Assembly: GCF_003581615.1 (NCBI RefSeq)
Contig: NZ_QXFH01000077.1
Location: 442,070 to 506,069 of the forward strand
Reading direction: 5' to 3'
DNA: 64,000 nucleotides
Source of the DNA: Flagellimonas lutimaris
Lineage (GTDB): Bacteria; Bacteroidota; Bacteroidia; Flavobacteriales; Flavobacteriaceae
This document shows, piece by piece, positions 35,013 to 44,500 of the stretch. The position numbers and the translations under genes were made by a program. The notes beneath the pieces are model-generated. The model saw nothing but the letters and a program-made list of their open reading frames with translations. It had not been told where the DNA came from and made no database searches. Numbering within the stretch: position 1 is the first letter of the stretch; the number at the start of each line of letters is the position of its first letter.

Positions 35013-37445
35013 ATGAATCTTTCTCCAAAAGCCATTATCACCCATATTAGTGTTATCGGTTTGTTTATCCTTGCTTCGTTGGTCTACTTTTACCCAGTTT
35101 TGCAAGGAAAAGCCATTTATCAGTCGGACATTGCCCAGTACAAGGGAATGGCTCATGAACGCGATTCTTATAAGGATGTTACAGGCGAGGAATCGTATTG
35201 GACCAACAGCGCTTTTGGTGGAATGCCTACCTATCAATTAGGGGCCAATTATCCGCATAACTATGTAAAGGAATTGGACCGTTTGATTCGGTTTTTACCC
35301 AGACCTGCAGATTATCTTTTTCTCTATTTTATAGGGTTTTATATACTATTGCTATGCCTTAAGGTTGATTTTCGGTTGGCCGCGTTGGGAGCGTTGGCCT
35401 TCGGGTTCTCCACCTACCTGATTATTATTCTTGGGGTGGGACACAACGCTAAAGCACACGCTTTGGGCTATATCCCGATGGTTTTGGGAGGGATAGTGCT
35501 CGTTTTTCGAAAAAAATACATTTTAGGATTTATACTGACCGCTTTGGCGATGGCGCTGGAAATTAGCGCCAACCACTACCAAATGACATATTATTTTATG
35601 CTTTTGGTACTAGTGATGGGCTTGGTGTACCTGATTTATGCCATTAAGGAAAAAGAACTGAAACACTTTTTTGCTTCGGTCGGAATTTTGATTTTGGCCG
35701 TAGTGCTGTCCATTTTTACCAATGCCACAAGCTTAATGGCGACTAAGGAGTACGCTGATTGGAGTACTCGTGGAAAATCGGAAATCACCGTAAACCCTGA
35801 TGGAAGTGATAAAGCGGTTTCCACAGGTTTGGACTATGATTACATTACCCAATACAGCTACGGAATCGCCGAATCGTTGAACCTGTTTGCGCCACGTTTG
35901 TTCGGTGGTTCGGGCGGTGAAGATTTAGGCAAGGATTCCAAAGCATATGAATATTTAACCAATCAAGGATTAACACCGACCAAGGCTATAGAGTTTTCAA
36001 GCAGTTTGCCTCTGTATTGGGGAGACCAGCCGATTGTGGCGGCTCCTGCCTACGTAGGTGCTATTGTTTTCTTTTTGTTTCTGCTAGGTGCATTTCTGAT
36101 CGATGGCAAAAAGAAATGGTGGTTGTTGTCAGGCGCTGTTTTATCGCTCTTGCTTTCGTGGGGCAAAAACTTTCCGCTGCTCACCAATTTTATGATTGAT
36201 TACTTTCCGATGTACAACAAATTCAGGGCCGTATCCTCCATTCAAGTGGTTTTGGAGCTCTGTTTACCGGTGCTTGGAATTTTAGGAATACGCGAATTGT
36301 TTAAGTCATCTGTAGAACAAAAAGAAAAGCTCAAAGCGTTAAAGCTAAGCTTCTTTGTTTCCGTAGGACTTGGCATCTTTATTTTCTTGCTGAAAGGGTT
36401 CTTTGATTTTGAAGGCCTCCGGGATGAAACCTATCGCGGGTATTTTGGCGATGAACTGATGACCATGATCCAACGTGACCGTGAAGCAGTTTACATCAGC
36501 GACACCATTCGTTCGTTAATTTATGTGGCTTTGGCGGCTGCGGCATTATGGTTCTTTATCAAAGATAAAATCAATAAGAATATTTTGGTCTTTGCCTTGG
36601 GCGCGCTTATCCTCTTTGATTTGGTAGGCGTGGACCTCAGGTATGTGAACGAGAATGATTTTGTTCGTCAGCGTCAGGTAAATCAACCATTTCAAGCCAA
36701 TCAGCTTGACCAAATGATTATGCAGGACGATTCCATATACCGAGTTTTTGCCCCTCAAGAGGGAATAAACGGGGCACGGACTTCGTACTTCCATAAATCC
36801 ATTGGTGGGTACCATGCCGCTAAGCCTAGAGCGCTTCAAAATTTATTCGAATACCATTTGTATCGGAACAACCTGCAGGTGTTGAACATGTTGAATGTAA
36901 AGTACATTATTCAACAAGATGAGGAAGGGAACAGTTTCCCTGGGGTAAATCCTGATGCCAATGGGAACGCTTGGTTTGTAAATCAATTGTTGCCAGTTTC
37001 TTCAGCCAATGAGGAAATCCTGAAATTAAAAGACTTTAATTCAAAAACACAGGCGGTGGTGAATACCCAAGAATATCCCGAATTGACCAAGCTTCGGTAT
37101 TCGGTGGATTCCGTGGCGAGCATTGATTTAGTGGATTACCGTCCCGATTATTTAAAATACAGCTCCCAAAACCCCAATGATGGTTTTGCGGTGTTCTCCG
37201 AAATGCACTATCCATCCGGTTGGAATGTTTTTATCGATGGCGAACCACAAGAACATTACAAAGTGGACTATGCTTTGCGTGGTATGAAGGTTCCTGCTGG
37301 ACAACATGAAATTGAGTTCAAGTTTGAGCCCGAAGTGGTGGAAACAGGAAGCCAAATAACCTTGGCTGCCAATATTCTCTTAGGGTTAATGATTATTGGT
37401 GGATTGGGCTTCACCCTGTTCTCTAGAAAAAAGGAAACATCCTAA
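35013..37445 (+). CDS. YfhO family membrane protein (GT-C-like)
   Basis: 810 residues with about 12 membrane helices in the first ~520 residues and a large soluble C-terminal part, then one last helix (NILLGLMIIGGLGFTLF). The family has a GT-C glycosyltransferase fold; Gram-positive YfhO members glycosylate wall or teichoic acid with sugars from a lipid carrier. The early loop DIAQYKGMAHERDSYKDVTGEESYW holds acidic residues typical of the active site. A TTG at 34992 would extend the N-terminus by 7 residues; ATG at 35013 is preferred. Its last base overlaps the next start codon. Confidence 0.88.
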   Translation: MNLSPKAIITHISVIGLFILASLVYFYPVLQGKAIYQSDIAQYKGMAHERDSYKDVTGEESYWTNSAFGGMPTYQLGANYPHNYVKELDRLIRFLPRPADYLFLYFIGFYILLLCLKVDFRLAALGALAFGFSTYLIIILGVGHNAKAHALGYIPMVLGGIVLVFRKKYILGFILTALAMALEISANHYQMTYYFMLLVLVMGLVYLIYAIKEKELKHFFASVGILILAVVLSIFTNATSLMATKEYADWSTRGKSEITVNPDGSDKAVSTGLDYDYITQYSYGIAESLNLFAPRLFGGSGGEDLGKDSKAYEYLTNQGLTPTKAIEFSSSLPLYWGDQPIVAAPAYVGAIVFFLFLLGAFLIDGKKKWWLLSGAVLSLLLSWGKNFPLLTNFMIDYFPMYNKFRAVSSIQVVLELCLPVLGILGIRELFKSSVEQKEKLKALKLSFFVSVGLGIFIFLLKGFFDFEGLRDETYRGYFGDELMTMIQRDREAVYISDTIRSLIYVALAAAALWFFIKDKINKNILVFALGALILFDLVGVDLRYVNENDFVRQRQVNQPFQANQLDQMIMQDDSIYRVFAPQEGINGARTSYFHKSIGGYHAAKPRALQNLFEYHLYRNNLQVLNMLNVKYIIQQDEEGNSFPGVNPDANGNAWFVNQLLPVSSANEEILKLKDFNSKTQAVVNTQEYPELTKLRYSVDSVASIDLVDYRPDYLKYSSQNPNDGFAVFSEMHYPSGWNVFIDGEPQEHYKVDYALRGMKVPAGQHEIEFKFEPEVVETGSQITLAANILLGLMIIGGLGFTLFSRKKETS

Positions 37446-38713
37446 TGCGAAAAATCTTGGTCATAGCGTACTATTGGCCTCCAGCAGGGGGACCAGGGGT
37501 ACAGCGTTGGCTCAAGTTTGTAAAATATCTCCCTGAATTTGGTATTGAACCCATTGTGTATGTTCCTGAAAATCCGAGCTATCCTATTGTAGATGAAAAA
37601 TTTGTTCGGGAAGTACCGGATTCCATCAAAATAGTAAAGCAACCGATTAGAGAACCTTATGGCTGGGCTTCGCTGCTTTCCAAAAAGAAAACCAAAACCA
37701 TTAGTTCGGGGATTATCAAGGAGAAAGACCCATCATTTATAGAAAAAGTGCTGTTGTGGATTCGTGGAAACCTATTTATCCCCGATGCCCGAAAACTATG
37801 GGTTAAACCTTCCATTTCGTATTTGGCAAAGGTGATTGCAGACGAGGGTATCGAAACCATCATCACCACAGGGCCACCCCACAGTTTACATTTGATAGGT
37901 CTCGGCCTTAAAAAGAAATACAACATTGATTGGATTGCCGATTTCCGGGATCCTTGGACATCCATAGGTTACCACAAAAAGCTAAGGTTGACCGAATATG
38001 CCAGACTAAAACACAAAGCTTTGGAAAAAGGAGTGCTTCTTAGGGCGGATAAGATTGTAGTTACCAGCAATACCACCAAAACAGAGTTTGAAGCCATCAC
38101 TCCAAAACCAATAAAGGTGATTACCAATGGTTTTGATGATGATTTACCAACTGTTAAATTGGATTCTAAGTTTACGATTTCTCATATTGGCTCGTTGCTG
38201 ACAGGAAGGAATCCTTTAGGATTTTGGCAGGCTTTGCAAGAATTGATTTCTGAAAACCACGCTTTTAAGAATGCGATTAAAATCCAATTGGCTGGTGTAG
38301 TAGGGGAAGAGGTGCTGCAATCAATCAAAGACTATGGACTTACGGATTATGTAAAGCAGTTGGGCTATCTGTCCCACGATAGAGTTTTGGAAATCCAACA
38401 GAAATCTCAGTTGCTTTTGTTGTTGGAGATTGATTCCGAAGAGACAAAAGGCATTATCCCCGGTAAATTATTTGAATACTTGAATGCCAAGCGTCCCATT
38501 TTGGCGATTGGACCCAAAGGATGGGAAGCGGGAGCGATGGTGGAGCAGCACAAAGCAGGAAATACCTGTTTGCATGATAATATTCCGGCATTAAAAAATG
38601 TACTTTTGGAAGCGTTTCATCACTATGAAAAAGGCACCTTGGTTTGTAATTCCGAAGGGGTGAAGCAGTACCACAGAAAAGCATTAACAGAATCTTTGGC
38701 TAAATTTATCTAA
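37445..38713 (+). CDS. Glycosyltransferase family 4-like protein
   Basis: 422 residues with GT-B fold. N-terminal domain starts ILVIAYYWPPAGGPGVQRWLKFVKYL, a common start of WcaI-like GT4 enzymes; the C-terminal donor-binding domain has GSLLTGRNPLGFWQAL and IPGKLFEYLNAKRPILAIGP with the E-x7-E-like Glu. The start codon overlaps the YfhO stop (TAATG) and the stop overlaps the flippase start in the same way, so translation is coupled. Donor and acceptor are unknown. Confidence 0.88.
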   Translation: MRKILVIAYYWPPAGGPGVQRWLKFVKYLPEFGIEPIVYVPENPSYPIVDEKFVREVPDSIKIVKQPIREPYGWASLLSKKKTKTISSGIIKEKDPSFIEKVLLWIRGNLFIPDARKLWVKPSISYLAKVIADEGIETIITTGPPHSLHLIGLGLKKKYNIDWIADFRDPWTSIGYHKKLRLTEYARLKHKALEKGVLLRADKIVVTSNTTKTEFEAITPKPIKVITNGFDDDLPTVKLDSKFTISHIGSLLTGRNPLGFWQALQELISENHAFKNAIKIQLAGVVGEEVLQSIKDYGLTDYVKQLGYLSHDRVLEIQQKSQLLLLLEIDSEETKGIIPGKLFEYLNAKRPILAIGPKGWEAGAMVEQHKAGNTCLHDNIPALKNVLLEAFHHYEKGTLVCNSEGVKQYHRKALTESLAKFI

Positions 38714-40173
38714 TGGGCGTTGTTCTTAAACAATCCATACAAAATACAGCGGTAACGTATTTGGGTTTCTTTTTTGGAGCAATCAATACATTGTTTCTTT
38801 ACACCAAGATTCTTCCTGATCAATATTATGGTCTTGTTACTTTTATATTGGCTTCGGGGGCTATTCTAATGCCTTTGATGGCCTTTGGAGTTCACAACAC
38901 TATGGTGAAATATTATAGTAACCATCAAGATTCTGAAAAAGATGGATTTTTCACGCTAATGCTATTGATTCCATTGCTGGGAATACTACCCATGACATTA
39001 GTGGGACTGATTTGGTATAACCCCATCGGCGATTGGGTGTCCCAAGTAAATCCTATGGTGAAGGATTACCTCTGGTATGTATTTTTTGTGGGCTTGGCGA
39101 TGGGCTATTTTGAAGTATTCTATTCTTGGACCAAGATTCATTTAAAGTCCGTTTTTGGGAATTTTATGAAAGAAGTTTTTGCGAGGATAGGGGTTTCTAT
39201 TCTACTTTTACTTTTTTATTTTGATGTAATTACGTTGGACATTTTCTTTAAATGTTTGGTAGGGCTATATCTGTTGCGGACCGTTATCATAAAAATTTAT
39301 GCATTCAGTCTAAGGATGCCCAAATTCGATTTTAACTTTCCGCCTCATACTAAAGAAATCCTTTCCTATTCCTTCCTCATCATTTTAGGAGGCTCCGCAG
39401 CCCTTATTTTATTGGAAATAGACAAGGTGATGTTGAATCAGTTTATCAGTATTGAGAACGTGGCTTATTATGGGGTGTCGGTCTATATTGCTACAGTAAT
39501 TATTGTACCGTCCCGTGCAATGCATCAGATTACCTATCCATTAACTGCGGAACTGTTGAACACCAATAATGATGCTGGCCTGTATAAATTGTACAAAAAG
39601 ACTTCTTTGACGTTATTTATTGCCTCGGGAATATTGTTTGTGCTCATTATCCTTAATCTAAACGATTTGTATTTGATGCTTCCCGAAAATTATAGAAATG
39701 GTTTTACCATAGTATTCTTGATTGGTTTGGCCAAGGTGATGGATTCGCTGTTGGGGAACATCAATTCCATTTTATACAATTCAAAGTATTACCGAACCGT
39801 ATTGGTATTTGGAGTTTGTTTGGCTGCACTGACAATTCTCCTTAATTATTTATTGATTCCGAAATTAGGGTTGGAAGGGGCTGCTTTGGCTAGTTTTGTT
39901 TCTATTTTCATTTTCAATCTGGTGAAGCTGATTTTTGTTAGGATGAAGTTTGGGATTTTACCTTTTTCTTCGGCTACTTTTAAGGTATTTGCTACGCTAA
40001 TAATGTTGGCCGTACTGTTTGATTTGTTGCAGTTTCAATTTCATCCCATCATCAATATTGGCTTAAAGTCATTGCTCATCGTTGTCATGTACGTGGGGAT
40101 TCTGTACCGCTTCAATATTTCTGAGGATGTGACTGGCTTCTTGTCTAAATGGCTCAAAAAAAATACCCCGTAG
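38713..40173 (+). CDS. Polysaccharide flippase (Wzx/MATE-like, MOP superfamily)
   Basis: 486 residues with about 14 membrane helices and charged loops, as in the MOP exporters that flip lipid-linked oligosaccharides. Motifs such as SIQNTAVTYLGFFFGAINTLFLYTKIL at the start and the two-fold repeat of helices fit. It is the last gene of the DUF4834-YfhO-GT operon. The stop codon and last codons lie inside a hairpin that also acts as terminator of the convergent gene. Confidence 0.87.
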   Translation: MGVVLKQSIQNTAVTYLGFFFGAINTLFLYTKILPDQYYGLVTFILASGAILMPLMAFGVHNTMVKYYSNHQDSEKDGFFTLMLLIPLLGILPMTLVGLIWYNPIGDWVSQVNPMVKDYLWYVFFVGLAMGYFEVFYSWTKIHLKSVFGNFMKEVFARIGVSILLLLFYFDVITLDIFFKCLVGLYLLRTVIIKIYAFSLRMPKFDFNFPPHTKEILSYSFLIILGGSAALILLEIDKVMLNQFISIENVAYYGVSVYIATVIIVPSRAMHQITYPLTAELLNTNNDAGLYKLYKKTSLTLFIASGILFVLIILNLNDLYLMLPENYRNGFTIVFLIGLAKVMDSLLGNINSILYNSKYYRTVLVFGVCLAALTILLNYLLIPKLGLEGAALASFVSIFIFNLVKLIFVRMKFGILPFSSATFKVFATLIMLAVLFDLLQFQFHPIINIGLKSLLIVVMYVGILYRFNISEDVTGFLSKWLKKNTP

Positions 40174-40196
40174 CGAATAAATTCAACTACGGGGTA
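40156..40196 (-). terminator. Terminator of the basic-protein gene, nested in the flippase stop
   Basis: The arms TACCCCGTAG (40164-40173) and CTACGGGGTA (40187-40196) pair over 10 bp with a 13-base loop. On the minus strand the hairpin is followed by eight T (the A run at 40156-40163), making an intrinsic terminator for the gene ending at 40225. The + strand has no T run. Confidence 0.85.
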
Positions 40197-40224
40197 AACA
40201 ACTAACCAACCTAAAAAAAACTAT

Positions 40225-41439
40225 TTAATTATTTCTTCTGGAAGCACCTCTTGAGCTGCTTGTTCTAGCACTACTCTTTCTGTTGCCAGAGCTTCTGCTC
40301 ACACTTGGCCTAGAAGTAGTTTTTCTACTCACAGAACTTTTTTTAACACTTGGTCTAGAGCTTCTGGAAACGGCTTTCCTTGAAGAAGAGTTTCCTCTAC
40401 TTACCACAGACCTACTTGGTGTTCTCGATGTGGTCTTCGGTTTTCTGTATGTACTTTTAGCCGAACGTTTTACGGTTCTTCCGTTTGTACTAGAGGTTAC
40501 TTTTCTGGAATTCGTGCTTCTACTGGTAACCGCACGATTTCCTTTGTTGTTGGAAGCCATTGTTCTTCCAGATCTTGATACATTATTTGACTTCCTATAA
40601 TTATTACTTCTTGAATCTCTTGAAGCTACTTTCTGTCTGCTCACATTATTACCCGAGCGGTTTGATACAGCTCTTCCTTTTCTAGAAGAATTTTGTGCTA
40701 TTCTTTTATTGCTTCTGCCATAATCCGCTCTTCTGTTATTAGTGTTACGTACAGCAACTCTTCTGTCATTTCTATAGATTTTGTCTCTTCTATATCTATT
40801 ATCATCTCTATAAACTCTACCTAATCTTGCATAAGCACGTCTTGTGTTATAACGGTAGGGTGCATAGTACGTGTATCTAATAGGTCTATAATACCTTCTA
40901 TATGGTCTTGCATACACATTACAGAATCCTACTGCAGGTCTTGCAAAATATCTATGGAAAGGTCTGTACACATATCTTCTATTGTAAATATTGATATATC
41001 CCGTGTAGTGACTGAAAACACCTCCATTATAGTAAATGTTCAATCCTCCGACTCTACGAACTCTACCATTGTTATACCAGACATCTACGTTTCCAATTTG
41101 TGAAACACGTCCGTAGTAATCATAATAAATAGGAGTGTTCTCTACTTGAATCACAGCACCATAATCATCGTACTGAACAAATGGATTGTAATTATATCCT
41201 GAGTTAAAGGTGATTCCAACGTTTCCTATTCTGGCTCCAACGCCTACATTTACCCTGTTGTCTATGTAGAAATCGAACTCACCATCTGGATAAACCGAGA
41301 AGGTTACTCCATCTTCCACAAAAATGAAAGAATTTCCATATCGGTAATTGGTGGCTGTAGCCACTGTGCTGGTTGTTTCTGCTTGGATACTCGGTATTCC
41401 AAAAAGAACGGCTGCTATAATGAGTACTAACTTTTTCAT
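40225..41439 (-). CDS. Exported protein with protamine-like Ser/Arg/Lys-rich C-terminal half
   Basis: 404 residues with a signal peptide (1-20, ending IQA). Residues 30-150 are a beta-rich Gly/Tyr/Asn region of short repeated strands (FDFYIDNRVNVGVGARIG, DVWYNNGRVRRVGG). Residues ~155-210 are Tyr/Arg-rich (RRYYRPIRYTYY). The last ~180 residues are nearly all Ser, Arg, Lys, Asn and Thr, in RSS/KSS/RKT-type repeats, and would be highly positively charged and disordered. Such proteins sometimes get a histone/protamine label; a DNA-packaging role in the cell is unlikely given the signal peptide. It could bind acidic polysaccharide or eDNA outside. The ending ARTSSSRGASRRNN is not a T9SS domain. 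Confidence 0.8.
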   Translation of the reverse strand: MKKLVLIIAAVLFGIPSIQAETTSTVATATNYRYGNSFIFVEDGVTFSVYPDGEFDFYIDNRVNVGVGARIGNVGITFNSGYNYNPFVQYDDYGAVIQVENTPIYYDYYGRVSQIGNVDVWYNNGRVRRVGGLNIYYNGGVFSHYTGYINIYNRRYVYRPFHRYFARPAVGFCNVYARPYRRYYRPIRYTYYAPYRYNTRRAYARLGRVYRDDNRYRRDKIYRNDRRVAVRNTNNRRADYGRSNKRIAQNSSRKGRAVSNRSGNNVSRQKVASRDSRSNNYRKSNNVSRSGRTMASNNKGNRAVTSRSTNSRKVTSSTNGRTVKRSAKSTYRKPKTTSRTPSRSVVSRGNSSSRKAVSRSSRPSVKKSSVSRKTTSRPSVSRSSGNRKSSARTSSSRGASRRNN

Positions 41440-41493
41440 ACTACAAGGTTTTAAGTTCTAGATGCAACTATTTACATCCACCCTGTAATAAGC

Positions 41494-41526
41494 AATCAGC
41501 GTGCCAAAAAATATAACACGCTGATT
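41494..41526. repeat. Hairpin in the OmpA / basic-protein intergenic region
   Basis: AATCAGCGTG and CACGCTGATT form a perfect 10-bp stem with a 13-base loop, 30 bases downstream of the OmpA gene stop and upstream of the basic-protein gene. Neither side has a T run, so it is either a non-classical terminator or an operator. Confidence 0.55.
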
Positions 41527-41555
41527 ATTAGTATAAAAAAACTAAAAAGAAATGT

Positions 41556-43484
41556 TTATTTAATGATAAACATGGATCTTCGGTTTAATTGGTGTGCTTC
41601 TTCTGAACAATTTACACCATTAGAACAGTTATTGATGAGCTGCGATTCTCCATATCCTTTGGAGGATAATCTTTTTCGGTCAATACCCTTATCCACCAGC
41701 CATTCAAGTGTTGACTTGGCCCTTCTTTCGGATAGTTGCATATTGTACTCGTCATTACCTCTGGAATCGGTATGGGATTCTATATGGATGTTCAATTGTG
41801 GATATTGCTTCATTGCCTGTAATATTTTGGCCAATTCCACTTCTGCATCAGGTCGGATGTTGTGTTTATCAAAATCAAAGTATATAGGTTGAAGGTCCAA
41901 TCTACAGCCCAAATCGTTTACAGGACAATCGGGTGGAGTAAGGGCAAGGTCTACCTGTAGCATCATAGAACCTTCTGGAGTCATCACCAATTGTTCTTGC
42001 GGTTCATACTCTTTCTCATCATTGGATGCCCTTACTATATATTGGTTTTCACAATTAATATTTTTCTCAAACTCATAATTACCATTGGCATTTGTGACTT
42101 GTTGAGAAATTACTTCGTTGTTTTCATCTATTAAATATACAAGTGAGCCATCCAAAGGATTCCCTGTATTAGAGTCGGTAATAGCACCATAGATAACAAG
42201 GTTACAGTTTTCAGTTATTAGATAGATATCATCCGAGCTACTACCATTATTACCATCTCTATTGGAGGATAAGTATCCTATTTTTTCTTGCTCTTTTACA
42301 ATAAACCCAAAATCATCTTGATTTGAATTGATTGGCAGTCCCAGATTAATTATTTCCTTATGATCCAAATCATTGTCCGAAACTTTAAATATATCCAATC
42401 CACCGAGACCCACGTGGCCATCACTTGAAAAGAACAAAGTGTTATTATCGCTTATGAAAGGAAAAGTTTCTCGCTCCTCGGTATTGATTTCGCTGCCCAT
42501 GTTTATAGGTGTTCCATAGGAGCCATTTTTATGAATGTCTACATACCAAATATCTGATAGGCCAATGGTACCTTCCATATTTGAAGAGAAATACAAACGT
42601 GTTTCCTCTTGATTCAAAGCGGGATGTGCAACAGAATAGGAATCATCGTTGAAAGGCAGTTCCTGTACATTATTCCAGGTTCCATCATCGTTTTTTGTGG
42701 CTTTGTATATTTTTAAACTGACCAATCTTTTTTTACCTCTTTTCTTTTTGCCATCTATATAATTGTTTCGAGTAAAGTAAACGGTTTGTCCATCTTTAGT
42801 AAATACTGCGGAAGATTCATGGTAGGGGGAATTGATGTCGCCCTTTAAGGATTTTACATTGGATAAATTTCCGTCTTCGCCAATCTCAGCTTCAAAAAGA
42901 TCTAAATAGGGGAGACCGTTCCAATCATGAACCTTACTGCCCTCAGTATTTATGGATGAAGAGGCAAATACGATTTTATCTCCATAAAAGGATGGTCCAA
43001 AATCGGACCCTGACATCTCAGATGTAATATTGGTTACCTTGAATTTTTCGTTTTGGGAGTTGGTAAGGTCTTCAAATGATTGCCAGTTGCTAAGTTGGTT
43101 GTTTGCTAGATTGGAAGGAGAAGATGCCTTAAATTTCTCCATCATAGCCTTGGATTTTTCATATTGACCAACACTCTTAAGCGTTTGTGCTGAACGGAAA
43201 TAATATTCTGGTTTTACCTGATTAGGATAGTTGTTTACGAGTTTTTCATACCACTTGTTCGCTTCGGTATATTCACTGTTAAAATAGTAGGTGTCTCCCA
43301 ATTTCTCGAATACTTGAGCGGATTCATAGCCATCTTTGACTACACTCAAATATATTTTTCGTGCATCTATATAATCGTAGCTATCGAATTCCTCGTTGGC
43401 TTTTTTGACTTTATTTTCTTGTGCATATATACTTCCGACCAATAAAAAGACGGAAAATATACTTATAAATATTCTTCTCTTCAT
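41556..43484 (-). CDS. OmpA family protein with TPR, PD40 propeller and CNA-like domain (T9SS-linked)
   Basis: 642 residues with a signal peptide (1-20, ending IYAQ). Order: TPR-like repeats (~25-135), a WD40-like (PD40) beta-propeller (~150-415, with DIWYVDIHKNGSYG and LGGLDIFKV motifs), a carboxypeptidase regulatory-like domain (~420-500) and a C-terminal OmpA peptidoglycan-binding domain (IYFDFDKHNIRPDAE, HTDSRGNDEYNMQLSERRA). This architecture accompanies PorP/SprF and T9SS type B substrates. It is the third gene of the cassette, 12 bases after the PorP/SprF gene, and would link the outer-membrane complex to peptidoglycan. Confidence 0.93.
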   Translation of the reverse strand: MKRRIFISIFSVFLLVGSIYAQENKVKKANEEFDSYDYIDARKIYLSVVKDGYESAQVFEKLGDTYYFNSEYTEANKWYEKLVNNYPNQVKPEYYFRSAQTLKSVGQYEKSKAMMEKFKASSPSNLANNQLSNWQSFEDLTNSQNEKFKVTNITSEMSGSDFGPSFYGDKIVFASSSINTEGSKVHDWNGLPYLDLFEAEIGEDGNLSNVKSLKGDINSPYHESSAVFTKDGQTVYFTRNNYIDGKKKRGKKRLVSLKIYKATKNDDGTWNNVQELPFNDDSYSVAHPALNQEETRLYFSSNMEGTIGLSDIWYVDIHKNGSYGTPINMGSEINTEERETFPFISDNNTLFFSSDGHVGLGGLDIFKVSDNDLDHKEIINLGLPINSNQDDFGFIVKEQEKIGYLSSNRDGNNGSSSDDIYLITENCNLVIYGAITDSNTGNPLDGSLVYLIDENNEVISQQVTNANGNYEFEKNINCENQYIVRASNDEKEYEPQEQLVMTPEGSMMLQVDLALTPPDCPVNDLGCRLDLQPIYFDFDKHNIRPDAEVELAKILQAMKQYPQLNIHIESHTDSRGNDEYNMQLSERRAKSTLEWLVDKGIDRKRLSSKGYGESQLINNCSNGVNCSEEAHQLNRRSMFIIK

Positions 43485-43496
43485 GATGATTTTTTT

Positions 43497-44453
43497 TTAA
43501 AAGAATCTTGGGGTTACTATCCTGTCCGATTTATTGAAAATGTCAAAGCGAAGAAATACTTCGTAAGAGCCATCGCTATATTTTTCGATGTCGGTGGATT
43601 GATAATCATAGGCGAAACCTGCAAAAAAGTTTGGTGATATTTGGAATCCTGCCAAGGCGCTAATGGAGGCGCTCCAACGATAAGATGCACCAAGGGTAAA
43701 TTTTTCATTGATTAAGAAGTTGGCGGAAAGGTCCCATTGTAAGGGAGAACCACTAACATATTTCAACAAGGTAGCAGGTTTGAATTTCAAATGTTCATTC
43801 AAATCAAACACATAACCCGTGATAAAGTAATAATGCAAACGCTCTATGGCAATACTCTCGGTATTTTGATTATTCAATGAGCTTTCATCAAAATGTTTTG
43901 TATTTAAAAAATTTGGAACGGATATACCGGCATAGAATTTATTAGTATTAAGGTATAGTCCTGCGCCAATTTGGGGTTGTAGTTTATTGTCTATGTTGTT
44001 TTGGAAATTGGGGTCATTTGGATTAAAAATGTTCAATTTGTTGTAATCTACATCCAACATATCCAAACCAGCCTTTAATCCCATGGATAGTTTTTTGGAA
44101 TAGGAGAGATTCACGGAATACGAATAGTCCACCACTACATTGGATTCCGTTGCTGGACCAATTTTGTCATAAACAATGGAAAGGCCAAGACCCATATTAT
44201 CATATAGTCCAATAGGGGAGTTTACGGTAAAAGTTCCTGTTTCTGGTGATCCTTCCAAGTTTACCCACTGTTTTCTACCTAATAGACCAAAGCTTAATAC
44301 TTCCCTATTGCCAGCGTAGGCGGGGTTTACGACTTGGGTATTGTACATATATTGTGTGTACTGTGAATCCTGTTGTGCCGATATTGTACATATGACGGAT
44401 AGAAACACTAATGCGAATAGGCAACAGTTTCTATATGTTTTAAGATTTATCAT
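43497..44453 (-). CDS. PorP/SprF family type IX secretion system membrane protein
   Basis: 318 residues with a signal peptide (ending TISAQ). The conserved start QYTQYMYNTQVVNPAYAGNRE is diagnostic of the family, followed by a beta-barrel (14-strand type) with FLRFDIFNK near the end. In F. johnsoniae SprF is needed for secretion of the adhesin SprB; many genomes pair one SprF paralogue with each type B substrate. Here the gene sits between the giant repeat protein (47 bases upstream) and the OmpA protein, so it is inferred to serve that repeat protein. Confidence 0.95.
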   Translation of the reverse strand: MINLKTYRNCCLFALVFLSVICTISAQQDSQYTQYMYNTQVVNPAYAGNREVLSFGLLGRKQWVNLEGSPETGTFTVNSPIGLYDNMGLGLSIVYDKIGPATESNVVVDYSYSVNLSYSKKLSMGLKAGLDMLDVDYNKLNIFNPNDPNFQNNIDNKLQPQIGAGLYLNTNKFYAGISVPNFLNTKHFDESSLNNQNTESIAIERLHYYFITGYVFDLNEHLKFKPATLLKYVSGSPLQWDLSANFLINEKFTLGASYRWSASISALAGFQISPNFFAGFAYDYQSTDIEKYSDGSYEVFLRFDIFNKSDRIVTPRFF

Positions 44454-44500
44454 CTTTGTTTTAAATTCTTGGTTCTTGATTAGTTTACTGTTTGGTTGAA

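Noticed and set aside
40283-40600. Plus-strand Leu-rich ORF over the protamine-like gene
   Set aside because: The frame is an artefact of the Ser/Arg-rich codons on the other strand.
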